Counted from the first letter of the stretch, positions 32,401 through 42,652 are shown. The stretch: DNA of 64,000 nt from Aradus depressus (GCA_963662175.1 OY759215.1:53461213-53525212), one strand, 5' to 3'. Translations and numbers: made by a program. The notes: generated by a model not told the origin, from the sequence alone.

Positions 32401-33140
32401 GGGCCTATGAACTCATTAGTACCACATCGAATGAGATAATTGACAAATTAAAATTATATCTAAGTGAATTCCCAGTACCACAGGAAATCCAAGCAGACAA
32501 CGGCAAAGAGTTTGCGAATAAAGGATTCGAGAACTTTTTAAAATACAATGGAGCCAAACTCTATTTGACAACACCCCATAATCATAACTCTAATGGCATG
32601 ATTAACAAAGCTCATGCTACATTAATTGAAATATTAAATTTAGTGTATAAAGAAAACCCAATGATGGCTCTACCCAAGGCATTAAAAATGGCATTAATAG
32701 CATACAATCATACACCCAGCCAAAAATTGAAATTTTCCCCCAATGAAATAGTTTTCGGTGTCATCGAACAAAATAGGGAAACCCAGCACCTCATTTTAGA
32801 ACAAAAAACAGAGGACTATCACAAAGAACTAACTTTCATTAGGAAGATAATACAAAATTTAACAAACACAGAAAAGGAACATCGTACACAAAGACTAAAC
32901 ACAAATAGAGAAGATGTAGATATACCGGAGGGTACTGTATATATTCAAACACACCTCCGTAATAAAGCTAAGCCTAGATACAAAAAAGCATTATATGACC
33001 CTCCTTCTAAATTAATTGAAGTAAATAGAAAAAAGACAAAAGTACACCCTAAGAATGTTCAAAGACCTCGCAAATTTGCAAAGCGTGCCGATTTGCCTCT
33101 GTCTCCTCAGCCAGGTCCTAGTGGCTCGCAAAATAATTAA
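29449..33140 (+). CDS. pol: Pol polyprotein: protease, RT, RNase H, integrase
   Basis: About 1230 codons made by -1 frameshift, ending in TAA at 33138-33140. Protease: DTG at 29559-29567 (LMDTGSS). Reverse transcriptase: IDYRKLN, LDLASGFHQI and the catalytic YMDD at 30786-30797. RNase H: DAS with D at 31236-31238, then EKELLAVVWA, TDHKPLQWL and DALSR. Integrase: zinc-binding His at 32130 and 32148 and Cys at 32238 and 32247; first Asp at 32337-32339 (QVDT), second Asp at 32496-32498 (ADNGKEF). The expected catalytic Glu, 36 codons later, is Asn (AAC, 32604-32606) in SNGMINKAH. Other motifs are intact and no stop interrupts the frame. Integration by this copy's own enzyme is therefore doubtful. 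Confidence 0.93.
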
Positions 33141-33678
33141 TATATCAAATAACCCAGTCATCATAGCAAAATAATACTTTAGCAATAATTACGTAGGTTA
33201 ATGTCTCTTTAGTTGTTTTCAATTGTATATCGGCCATTGCTGTTTTTCATTCAACATTTATTTCTGTACCTAATATTAATTTTCATTTCCTCTTTTATTA
33301 TTGAAAACTCAACCAAACGTATAATGTACCTTACAAAGGATGAGCATTTTGTAAAATAGAGCCCCTTATATATATATTTGTATTTATATTGAAAGTGAGC
33401 CTGTCCTTCTTGAAACTCTCCCTTCTTGTACCCCGGAGCATTTTCAGCGTCTCATTTGAGACCCTTCATCATTTTGGACTTCAGAGGACACCTACGGAAT
33501 TGATAGAGGAACTACTTTGATCTTTCTACTTTTGGCACCTGTTGCCATTCGCCTCATCACACTTCGTACATGTTTCGTACTCCATACAAGTAGTACCATT
33601 TCCAGCTTATACACCAGCTTCACCCTCCACGAGCGTCTACCCATCTACTCAACTACCTCGCAGGAGCTTCGGACTTAC
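33141..33678 (+). other. gypsy 3' non-coding region, no env
   Basis: Between the pol stop and the polypurine tract there are about 540 bases. The longest frames (65 and 82 codons at 33517-33787) run into the LTR and show no signal peptide or fusion-protein motif. The element is thus gag-pol only, either ancestrally or after losing an envelope gene. Confidence 0.7.
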
Positions 33679-33687
33679 GCAGGGAGG
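33679..33687 (+). promoter_or_regulatory. polypurine tract
   Basis: GCAGGGAGG abuts the 3' LTR start at 33688 and would prime plus-strand DNA synthesis. GGACTTAC occurs both before the tract (33671-33678) and across the LTR start (33686-33693), a small local duplication. Confidence 0.75.
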
Positions 33688-33937
33688 ACTTACAGCAGCT
33701 CACCTCCTTAATCTCACCGGCTCATACGTCATCAGCTCCCTACCTATAAATACGGGGACACATCAGACCCACCGGCAGTCGTTATAATTCATTACTCAGA
33801 GTCCATTCAAGATAGTTCGCTCATTGACTCTTACTTTTCATTTAATATTAAGTTTATATTGTATTACATAATAAAAAGTGTTTAATTGAAATAAATTGCT
33901 TTTTAAAAACTTGAAAGTGCGTTTCCGCAACATAACT
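33688..33937 (+). repeat. 3' LTR
   Basis: 250 bp, same as 27855-28104 with no difference found by eye. Followed by the CCGG target duplication at 33938-33941. Confidence 0.88.
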
Positions 33938-34452
33938 CCGGCGAGAGCACAAAGCTGATTTTAATTATCCAAATTTTGTAATATTTCTATTTATGTTTGT
34001 TCTAGGAATTTATGTACCTAGATGAATGATTATCGCTGTTAGACAGCTTACAACAATGAAAATTGAGATGGCTGAGTAATCAGTAGGCCTTTGCAGTGGC
34101 GGCCTTTGTGGCGGGCGAGACGGGCAACTTCAAAATAAATTAAAAACTTAATTAAAACCTTTGCGCTCTCGCCGTATAAAAATGGGATTAATTTTTATTA
34201 TCTACACACACTTTTTGAAAATTCAAATAAATTCGTTCTTCATTTATCTTTATAATTATCCCTTATCTTATAATTTATAATCCTGCAAGTTTGCAATAGG
34301 TAGGTAGGTAATTGAATTTAATTATAATAAATTTCTTGAAATTCTTTATTAAATAGATCTGGACAAAAATGAATTGCTATCGGAAAACTATCGATAGTAT
34401 TCGATAGTTTTTAACCGATATTATCGGACTATCGCCCAACCCTAGTTTGCAG

Positions 34453-34689
34453 TAGTTTCGTGTCGTGTGAACATTCCAATTAAAGTTTATAGTATGAATA
34501 TTGTAACATCAAATGTGAAGAATTGTAGTTTATTTTAAGAACAAGAACTTTATGAACTATTCATCATTATGTTCATCTCAACAACACAAGGGATAACAGA
34601 AGAACAACAACTTATCTTGACTAACGCCGCATTAATTATTGAAAAAAGTAAAAATAAAGAAAAACTTATATATATTTTTTTTAATATTG
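34453..34689. other. AT-rich spacer
   Basis: Right flank of the hAT-like element; no feature recognised. Confidence 0.3.
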
Positions 34690-35105
34690 TCTATTTAATA
34701 AAATATATATAATATGGGAGTACTTTCGGTATTCCTAACATCTTCAGCCACGACTTAACAAATACGGTATTCATATGTAGTGAGATGAGATTTTTCTATG
34801 TACAAAAAGTATGTTGTACAAATTGTAAGTACTACATACATGTTGAGTGAGTGAACCTTGCTATCCCCACCCCTTTGACATGCCAGTTGTCCTTTAACCG
34901 CTACCTTGTGTGGGTGGGGTGTGTGTGAGTGTACTGAATATGGTGTGTACTGTTGCATTGAAAACCGCTTCTGGCCAAAAATAAAATAGTGGGAAGACAA
35001 TGTCTTTTATTTCTATGAGAAATACTGTATTTATTAAGTAATGGCTGAAGATGGTAGCACCCATATTATATATATGTATATATATATATATTGTGAAATA
35101 GACAA
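34690..35105. repeat. fold-back element with a family E core
   Basis: The left arm (about 34690-34775) contains AATATGGGAGTAC, CATCTTCAGCCA and AAATACGGTAT; the right arm (about 35025-35105) inverts them. The core 34836-35020 is family E: CTATCCCCACCC, a decayed module (TGTTGCATTGAAAACCG at 34951-34967), AAAATAAAATAGTGGGAAG and TTATTTCTATGAGAAAT. The left arm read on minus has CTGAAGA...CCGAAAG, another degenerate variant of the hammerhead-like layout. Confidence 0.55.
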
Positions 35106-35234
35106 TTTTTTTTTTAAACCTTACGTTTTACCTTATTTTTATTAAGTGTTTTACAATATCTCTGCAAAAATGTTAAGTATCATTGAGAAAAGTATTTGGA
35201 TATGACACCAATTGGGAAGAAAACACCTCTTTAC

Positions 35235-35435
35235 AATCGATCTTGTTCCCTCTTCTTCTATTCTGCAGAAGATGTGAAGTGATGGAAGAAACCATAATAC
35301 ACATTCTCGGCGAATGTGAAGATTATTGAGATCTCCTATGCAGAATCTATAATGAGGCGTTACTCAACTGATGATGAATTGAGGAAACAGAGCGTCGAAA
35401 GGATCCTGCGCTTCATTGGATCGGTAGAAGAGTAC
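35235..35435 (+). pseudogene. LINE C-terminal zinc-knuckle relic
   Basis: One frame reads FCRRCEVMEETIIHILGECE (Cys-x2-Cys...His-x4-Cys), then DLLCRIYNEALLN with stops, and the shifted frame gives ERILRFIGSVEEY. This is the usual order at the end of R1/I-like LINE ORF2. No further domain, several stops. Confidence 0.5.
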
Positions 35436-35975
35436 TAGAGAGGGACTGTTATCTGGGACTTTAGGCTTTGTATAACATGGGTACAAAACCCACCCCTACC
35501 ATCAATATATTTGAAATAAACAAAGATTATATGCTCCCAATCCCTTCTTACACTGGTCTATTGGGAGTGAGGACTTGCAGCTTTACCACTTCTAGCCGAG
35601 TAGTGATTGCAGATGCCGTGACTAGCTCTGAGCCTATTGATGCCCACCTCTGCACGTCTGCATTGGGACATACTGCATCTTGCACCAAAGTGCAGGAGCC
35701 CCCCTCACAATACAAAACATAATAGAATCTTCTTTGACTCGGTGTGAATGTGCAAATGTGTGGAGAGAGTATCCACAAGTTATTTTGGGTCATATCGGCA
35801 GATTCGGGTCGATATAGGTAGATTGACATGTTCAGCTTTCAACCAACATCAAACAGGTCACTTAACCAAAGCTATTTCGAAAGACAATCTCAATTTAACA
35901 TAAATATCTCGGGGGTCAGGCAATGTTCCACATGTACATTGTAGCCATGAGGGATGGAAAAAAGAGAAAACTATG
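35436..35975. other. unassigned sequence with overlapping opposite-strand ORFs
   Basis: Frames of 85 codons (plus, 35468-35722) and 94 codons (minus, 35548-35829) overlap. Neither has a recognisable domain, and at most one could be real. It may continue the LINE relic upstream. Confidence 0.3.
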
Positions 35976-36971
35976 TCACAGGCTGCAAAATGAAAATGTA
36001 GTCTGATAGTCCAAAGAATTTATTCCAATAAATTTTAAAATACATAAAAATATTAGCTATATGCGCTAAAATAAATAAATATAAAAAATAATAAATAACA
36101 AAAAAAATAGCTTTAAAGTTAACTTAGGTATATACTTAAAAAGTAAATTAATAAAAAAAAACTGTCTCAAATTTACTGAAGGTTTTATTTTACCGATTGT
36201 AAATATACTCAATACATTTAATAAAAAAAGTTAAATTGAGTAAAAAAATAAAAATAAAAACAAAACTTTTCCTACAAAAGATACGTATTTTTTCACGTAG
36301 AATACAAGTATGCAATTAAAACTATGGATTTCCATTGAACAAATTTTAAAAATAATCAAAAAATCGAAGTTGCCCTTTATTTGACCCTGAAAACGCCACT
36401 CGAGGTAAATTTCGTATTACCATTATATGTCCCCTTTTAAACCCTGCAACTTTTGTTTGAACAATTTTTTTCGATAAAGCTTATTTTTCGATTTATTCTT
36501 GTTTTTCAGGTTAAATGAATCACCCGGTATATATAATATAAAATAAAAATAAAAACGACTCAAAAATTAACAATTTAAAAATGGATATGGACAGATACAT
36601 TTTTTCTGTTTCCCATCTGAATCACAACTGGCAGCACGGAGTGCATGAGAGCTGACAACTTATCCCCTCTCTTGAATTGAGGAGGGGACTTTTTTTTCTT
36701 CCTTTTTCATTGTATCTCTATACTTACAATAATATCCATCTTTCTAAATTTTTTGGATGTAATAACGAGTCCGAGTCGGCCTCATCTCCTGTGGTTTGAA
36801 ATCCAAGTCGGCACCTCTTCAAGAATAGCTATTTGATATAGTGTTTTTACTAACAATAAGTGATGGTTTTTTGTAGATTGCCTGATGACGAGACCTCGAA
36901 AGCCGGTTAGCATGTAATTAAAAAAATCTGTGAGGAGTGACTATATTTTTATTTTGCAACCTGTGACACTA
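35976..36971 (+). mobile_element. fold-back element HF1, copy 3 (decayed, with insertion)
   Basis: Ends are inverted: GTCACAGGCTGCAAAAT at 35976 and ATTTTGCAACCTGTGAC at about 36952-36968, each followed inwards by a TAGTC/GACTA word. 36580-36835 matches the centre of copy 1 (7600-7885). The right arm has CTGATGA at 36882-36888 and GAAA at 36898-36901, but the hairpin between is damaged. 36370-36530 looks like a separate insertion ending CACCCGGTATA. Target duplication unclear. Confidence 0.6.
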
Positions 36972-38076
36972 CATCAACAATTTTCACATTGAGAAGGTAG
37001 AATAGAATCTCTTCTTAAAAAAGAGGTGTATACTCTTCCAAGCTTAATCCGTTAATCCATTAAGAGCGTTAGCATCCTGGAACAAAGGCATTTCCTTCAC
37101 AACGTTTCCTTCTTCCCCACAATTGGTTCAGGGAAGTGTACCATTGAATTGCCTATAGTACCACTTTTGAATTGCTGCTTCTCTCCGTTGGCTTTATCTT
37201 TTTTTATCTACTTTGGACTGGTATAAAGGAGTGGCTCCTAGTGGTTAGCCCAAAGTGGCGCAGGGTGAACGGACCCTTAGGTTCGTGACGAAGGCCTCCC
37301 TTATCGACCTCCTCTCAGCACGCCAACCTTTCCCTTCTACATATATTATGTATTGTGGAATAGTTTGTTTTTGATTTCTTTCCCTCATGTATCATCACAT
37401 TTAAACTATACGTTATTATTTTATTGCGATGCGATCACTATTTAATAAATAATGTTTATGGTCTTATTTTCAAATTCATCGTATTGACGGTATATCTTCT
37501 AGAAGTGTTTTCTTACTAACAATATTCCTGCACGACCCTACATCAGGTCACTGTGACCAAATCGTTCGGGAATATCGCCGGAAAAATAAACTTCTAGTTA
37601 AATTACCAGGAAAAAAAGAACTATTAAAACCCTAAAATGAGCTTTATCGGGACCGGGACTTTATCACTTATTCAGGCTTTTCTCAATTGTATTTTTCTGC
37701 GACAAGAGGGAGGCGCAATGTCTCATTTATCAAGACGGGAAAATACAATCCTGTTATTATTCAAAAAGTGGGAAATCAAATTTCTTTATGTTCTGAGAGA
37801 ATTTAAATTTTAAGGATAGAAACATACGGACGACCGTAAATGGAGTCACGAAAGGTCTACCAATCATGTGGTGGGAGTCAGGCACCGCATGCGCTCACCT
37901 TCATCAGTGTCGCAAGGGAAGATACAACGACAGTTTCCCACTATGTGGGGATGTAGAGCGACAGTTGCGTGACGAACTGTCTCCTGAGCAGAGAGATATC
38001 CCGGAGGCAAACGTTTCGTCGTTCTCATAGATTCTCATTAACTTTCATGCTCACACGCCTAGCGATTAAATAATTG
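36972..38076. repeat. spacer including a repeat shared with 38198-38326
   Basis: 37088-37217 (GCATTTCCTTCACAACGTTT through 'ttgctgcttctctccgttggc') is a direct copy, roughly 95% alike by eye, of the core of the element at 38077-38485. The rest (37220-38060) is unassigned mixed sequence without a convincing ORF. Confidence 0.55.
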
Positions 38077-38485
38077 AAATAAAAGAGACGTTGTCTTCCC
38101 ACTGTTTTATTTATACCAGAACCGGTTTTCGACGCAACAGCGTCATCATCAGTGGTTCATCCCACCACACACAGCACAGCGGTTGGAAGATAACTGGCAT
38201 TTCCTTCACAACATTTCCTTCTTCCCCACAATTGGTTCAGGGAAGTGTACCATTGAATTGCCTGTAGTACCTCTTTTGAATTGCTGCTTCTCTCCGTTGG
38301 CTTTACCTTTTTTTATCTACTTTGGCCAGTTATCTTCCAACCGCTGTGCTGTGTGGGTGGGATGAACCACTGATGATGACGCTGTTGCGTCGAAAACCGG
38401 TTCTGGTATAAATAAAACAGTGGGCAGACAACGTCTCTTTTATTTCTATTAGAAATCTAGTCCCACAACATCTTACTATCACATA
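38077..38485 (+). mobile_element. fold-back element HF2 with hammerhead-like arms (family E)
   Basis: Flanked by ATTAAATAATTG at 38065-38076 and 38486-38497, an exact 12-bp duplication. Arms of about 120 bp (about 38080-38197 and 38327-38445) are inverted and nearly identical; the right side has a 40-base extension past the arm. Both arms hold the CTGATGA...GAAA module (plus 38370-38395; minus 38127-38152). Core 38198-38326 is non-coding. The architecture matches HF1 (7388-8057) although the sequences differ. Confidence 0.78.
38370..38395 (+). other. hammerhead-like core module
   Basis: CTGATGA (38370-38376), one extra T, the 5-bp stem GACGC (38378-38382) with GCGTC (38387-38391) around TGTT, then GAAA (38392-38395). 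Followed by ACCGG...CTGGT, where HF1 has GCCGG...TAGC. The stem differs completely from HF1 yet pairs, the strongest sign that pairing is maintained. Confidence 0.38.
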
Positions 38486-38497
38486 TTAAATAATTGC

Positions 38498-39481
38498 GCT
38501 AAAAAATCTCACATATGCGTTTATGCTAAGAGATTACAAATTATGTTACAGTTACTAAATTTCATATGTGAATTTAAAATCACATAAGGACGACACTTAA
38601 TAATTTTCTGCGGAATTGATAGAAGGGAAAGAGGGGATCAGAGAAGGTGCTAAACTCAAAAAACCCAATAACTGCCGATATTGTGAATGTATCGACATGA
38701 AATTTCATATTTAAAGTCAAAACCCAATTAAGAGATTACCTGAAAATTTCAGCAATATCGGCTGAAGGTAAGAAAGGGTTCAAAAGGGAGGGGGCTCAAT
38801 TCAAAAACTCTAATAACTGCCGATGTAATGAATTTATTGACACAAAATTTAGTATGAGGGTTTAGGAGCCATTATGTATGTCAACGTTTTTTTCAATGTA
38901 GGATAGCAAAAATGTTGTTTCTTACTTTCAATTGACTATTGGAAAGGGATCCGCTGACTGGATGCACCCACTCCTTTCACAAGTCCCTAACATGATACTT
39001 GTATTTTCCATTCAACTGTAATCCCCAGCGACCTTGACACTAATGGTGATTAACACTGATTCAAATCACTAGTGATTTAAATTGACTGGGACCAGAGAAA
39101 GCGCGAGCGGCAGTGATAATCACCTCACTGCTCCGTGCCTCTTTCATCGTTATCTAAACTGTGATAACAAACCTCACTAACTTGATATATTTCATGAAAC
39201 CCATTTATTTCATTCTCTCACTCTTTTCCATTTAAACATGCACACCTTGGATTTATTGGAACTCACTAATAGAGTCACGTTGACACGAGAAAGCGTTACA
39301 CATGTTGATTCTCTGAAATCAGTACGGAAGTAATGTAAAGGCGATTGTAGCCCTACTATCTCAAAATACTTTTCTTCAGATTATAATTTTATTCATTTTT
39401 TTTTTTTTTTTGTTTTATAAACATATTTTGTGATTGCAGCCAACGATCATTAGTTCCTCTTAATCGCGTTATGCTTGCAAT
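38498..39481. repeat. family D (minus) at about 38530-38880, then spacer
   Basis: 38570-38620 and 38680-38840 carry reversed family D words (AACTGCCGATATTGTGAATG, CGACATGAAATTTCAT, GCCGATGTAATG). 38881-39481 has no recognised feature apart from a poly(T) at 39397-39411. Confidence 0.5.
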
Positions 39482-39697
39482 ATCGCCTACTACCAGAGCA
39501 CATGAGCCCGACTACGGGCGTCCTAAATGTTGTTTTATTCACCTAGGGTAGGTGTAACGAGTACCTGATATCGTACAGGCTCGGGACCATTGCTTAACGT
39601 CCCATCCGAAGGACGGCGTGCTCAAGATTTTTCACTTTCACGATCTTGAGCTCAGTAAGCAAGCAAGCATACCACTGAGCTACCGGCGCCCTCTAAG
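39482..39697 (-). mobile_element. SINE-A copy with internal deletions
   Basis: Head near 39650-39697 (GAGCTACCGGCGCCCTC in reverse), body with 'cttaacgtcccatccgaaggacgg' and 'atatcgcctactaccagagc', tail lost. Several deletions shorten it to about 215 bp. Confidence 0.75.
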
Positions 39698-40558
39698 ACC
39701 CTAAAAATCCCTCTCATACGAAGCGGATAAAGAAAATGCAATTTTTTTTTTTGGTCTTTTACCTACTAAATCCTAAAAATATTTGTTTCATAAATGATAT
39801 ATTATATATAGCATCTTATCGATGGGATTATGTGGCGGTTATTCTCTTCTTATCTCAAATACATAGCGTAAATCAAAGAAACGACTAAATGGCTTAAGAC
39901 AGTTTTTGGCAAATATGAACCTAAATAATTAATTTTGACAGACATTTATTAATCTCTATCTCTTTCATTTTTAAGATCAAAAGATTTTGAAAGTATTATG
40001 ATTAAAGTAAAATGGTCTTAGTCTTCGACCGATTGTAGCCAAACTTTAATCAGAGCTTGCTCACGTGACTTCTTGAAATGTCAAGTGGATTAGTTCAATG
40101 TGTTTTGGGTTTTTATTTGTAACGGCTACTTTCCTGTACCAACCACTTTTTTACAGATCACTCTCCTTCTCAAATTAGTTTCATGCATTACTGTGTGTAT
40201 CCGTACAAAAGTGATTGGTACAGGAAAGTAGTCCTCAACACAAATACACCGACAACTGCCGAAGTAATGAATGTATCGACATGAAATTGCGTAAGGGTTG
40301 GAGGACCAGAGGAGGCGACCTAACTGAAATTTTCAATCAAATCTGTTAATTGGTTCCAGATGGAGAGCAAACAGTTGATAAATTGGCGCTGGGTAACTAA
40401 AATGCCGTTAATTCTTCGACGAATTTTTACTTACCCAACTATATGAAGTATACGGGAAGTTATGTAATCGGTCAAATTTTCTAATTCCAAAAAAATTTCT
40501 GTTTGTGAACACAGTAACTCCAGATAGAATAAATTCATTGACACATATTTATAAACAT
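39698..40558. repeat. spacer; family G fold-back at 40118-40250, family D (minus) at about 40250-40558
   Basis: The family G piece: GGCTACTTTCCTGTACCAAC, then the inverse TTGGTACAGGAAAGTAG at about 40220. Family D words follow (AACTGCCGAAGTAATGAATG, GTATACGGGAAGTTATGTAA). 39698-40117 is unassigned. Confidence 0.5.
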
Positions 40559-40735
40559 ATACAGGGTGTCCCACAATGGAGGTAAAAAACTTTGAGGTCT
40601 TAAAGGAAATTTAATTTTGAACAAAAAATTTCCTATAAACATAGGTCCGATTCGAAACCGTTTCAGAAATATTCAACATCTTCCAATTTTTGTACTTAGC
40701 ACTATTGTTTTGCATAAAATCTCTTATTCCTCCTT
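40559..40735 (+). repeat. dispersed repeat beginning ACAGGGTGTCCCA
   Basis: Starts TATACAGGGTGTCCCACAAT at about 40558 and continues through TAGGTCCGATTCG. ACAGGGTGTCCC-type starts are common in arthropod dispersed repeats; the inverse-type CACCCGGTATA at 36522 may be a related end. Class not assigned. Confidence 0.4.
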
Positions 40736-40849
40736 AAGTATAAGAGCTAACACAAAGTTAATTGTACCATCATAATGAGCGGTAAATTACCTTTAAAATA
40801 AGTTCGTAGTTTGTATTTTTATATTATTATATATATGTATATATCGAGA

Positions 40850-41460
40850 ACCACATAAGTACAACTATTTATTTTCATCCAAATCTGTCAATGAAAATGG
40901 GGGTAGGGCTTATTTCAAAAAATCTAATAAGTTTCATTTAAATGAATGTATTGGCACAAACTTTAGTATGAGAAATCAATAGTATGTTAGTCAACTATAG
41001 ATTTATTGGGGCGCCGGTAGCTCAGTGGTATGCGTGCTTGACTTCTGAGCTCAAGGTTGTGGGTTCGTAGCCCGACCGAGGCCCTTAGTTTATTTTATCT
41101 GGGAGGTAAAATAAACTTAAGCACGCCGTCCTTCGGATGGGACGTTAAGCGATGGTCCCGAGCCTGTACGATGTCAGGTACTCGTTAAAGACCCCTACCC
41201 TAGATGAATAAAAATTTAGGGTAGGCAAAATTTAGGACTCCCACAATAGAGTCGGGCTCATGTCCACCAGAGTGACGAAAGAGCGCTCTGGTAGTAGGCG
41301 ATATGACCTCGTAGTTAAAGCCCGGGCATGAGTCATAAAACCTAACCTAACCTAACTATAGATTTTTAGCCCAAACGGTCGATTGGTTCTGGAGGGAGAG
41401 CGAAATTTTAATTGATTATTTCGTTCTGAGAACAATGCCTGTGATTCACCGACGGGTTTA
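40850..41460 (-). repeat. family D copy interrupted by SINE-A
   Basis: Family D words (reverse) at 40915-40985 continue after the SINE at 41366-41460, ending with GTGATTCACCGACGGG, the inverse of the family D start. Together with 18330-19065 this is the second family D copy split by a SINE-A. Confidence 0.6.
41005..41353 (+). mobile_element. SINE-A, best plus-strand copy
   Basis: 349 bp flanked by AACTATAGATTT (40993-41004 and 41354-41365), a 12-bp duplication. tRNA-derived head 41009-41085: box A GGTAGCTCAGTGGTATGCG and a box-B-like GGGTTCGTAGCCC, so RNA polymerase III transcription is expected. Body: GGATGGGACGTTAAGCGATG, 'tcaggtactcgttaaagacc', GAGCGCTCTGGTAGTAGGCG, 'cccgggcatgagtcat'. 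It ends in a short CCTAA array rather than poly(A). No protein is encoded; a LINE must supply the enzyme. It is not a functional tRNA gene because the cloverleaf is imperfect and the sequence continues for 270 bp. Confidence 0.9.
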
Positions 41461-42426
41461 TTCAATTTTCGTGAATATTATAATTATGAAAAGACAATTC
41501 ACAATTTGGCTGCATTGTCTAAATATGCATGAGAAGAGCAAACTATTTGCCGACTATGGTACAGAAATGTTTGCTAGGATATTGTTTCTTAAGCTTTTCA
41601 ATGAACCATAAATAAAATAGAGAATAATATGTAAAAAAAAAATGTTCCTAAAGATTAGACGGCAATTTCTGGTCTTAAATCGGTCATTTCATGTATTCAT
41701 TGGTGATTTAGAATGATCTCAGACATTCCACTTCGTAACCTAAATATTCGAACTTACTAATTACTTTCTTATATCTATACTATAAAGAAGTATTGTAATC
41801 GGGCGAAAATCCAAGATCGATGTTTCAACTGATTTAGGTGTGTGTGCGTGTGTATTGAAAAGTTTTGAGCTCTCTCCCGCAAAAACCATTGTTGCTATGA
41901 ACTTAAAATTTGGAATGAAGGGGTGACATGTTTTATCTTAGATCTGATTATATTTTGGACGAAATCGAACGAAAATTGAGACCACTTTCCCCCGAGACCT
42001 AAGTACATTTGACATGATACAGCTTAGGTTGTGCTAATCAAAATGCTTTTGGAGTATTAGTTATAGAGAATACTAAAATACATAATTTATATAAAATATG
42101 ATTTTTTACAGGTCGTCCGATTTTTGAGATTCATGCCGAAAACCATCTTGAAATGTAGTTTTGAAACACAAATTTTTACTTAGTCCTATCGCAAAATTGA
42201 TTCCCACCAAAATTGTTTCTTATAAAATTTCCAATCACCAATAATTCCTCAAATTTGAGGTATGATCAATAAGACAAAAGTTATAGCTCCGCGAAGAATG
42301 TAAACTAAATGTATATAATCAATAAATCTAATTGTAATTTTTAAATCGTAACTCGTAGAAACGAACTTTAAAATATGTTTTTTGTATAGGTGGTTTTTTG
42401 GAAAAAGTATAAAAATTAAGAAAAAT
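41461..42426. other. AT-rich spacer
   Basis: 41770-41850 (ACTATAAAGAAGTATTGTAA) is a minor repeat shared with 27000-27115 and 63290. No coding feature. Confidence 0.35.
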
Positions 42427-42652
42427 ATATGTGACGTGGCCATTACAGGATTTCTTATACCAACAACGCTTGAAGATCACTCCCCTCCTCAAAATCATTT
42501 CATTTTGTCTTTTTGAACAGCGTTATCTTGAGAGTAGACATTCTTATACCCAGTAATGTAATTTTAAGAAAAGGGAAAGAGAGTGATCTGTAAGCGTGGT
42601 TGGTATAAGAATCTTCTCAAATGGCCACATCACAATTTTTTTTCTTTCATAA
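42427..42652. repeat. family G fold-back element
   Basis: Left arm ACGTGGCCATTACAGGATTT, CTTATACCAACAACGC, GATCACTCCCC; right arm GAGTGATCTGTAAGCG, TGGTTGGTATAAGAAT, AATGGCCACATCAC. About 225 bp. Confidence 0.65.

Larger units (their letters stand above)
27855..33937 (+). mobile_element. complete Ty3/gypsy LTR retrotransposon, env-less
   Basis: 6083 bp: LTR (250 bp), primer binding site, gag, pol by -1 frameshift, about 540 bp of 3' non-coding DNA, polypurine tract, LTR. Pol order protease, RT, RNase H, integrase places it in Ty3/gypsy. The Gag without a zinc knuckle, the -1 shift and the pol style resemble the insect 17.6/297/gypsy (errantivirus) group. No envelope frame follows pol. The ORFs are unbroken and the LTRs appear identical, so the insertion is recent. 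The integrase has a key substitution (see pol). Confidence 0.92.
27452..34444. mobile_element. hAT-like element split by a gypsy insertion
   Basis: Left end TAAGGTTGGGCGATAG at 27452, right end the inverse of TAGGGTTGGGCGATAG at 34429-34444. Flanks are GTTTGCAG at 27444-27451 and 34445-34452, a perfect 8-bp duplication. Just inside, CTATCGATA-type words cluster at both ends (27463-27560; 34376-34430). Subterminal repeats GGCGAGAGCGCAAAGC occur at about 27743 and 33940 and inverted at about 34160. Without the retrotransposon it is about 0.9 kb with no transposase frame. Confidence 0.85.

Noticed and set aside
33517..33787. Possible env or third ORF of the gypsy element
   Set aside because: Two short overlapping frames run into the LTR and have no signal peptide, cleavage site or transmembrane anchor. 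They are much too short for an envelope protein.
35366..35400. CTGATGATG ... CGTCGAAAGG as another hammerhead-like module
   Set aside because: There is no stem between the two boxes, and the words lie inside the coding remains of a LINE. Chance match.
41009..41085. tRNA gene on the plus strand (box A and box B present), and similar spots in all SINE-A copies
   Set aside because: The cloverleaf is imperfect, the unit always continues into the same 270-bp body, and target duplications enclose the whole unit. These are SINE heads.
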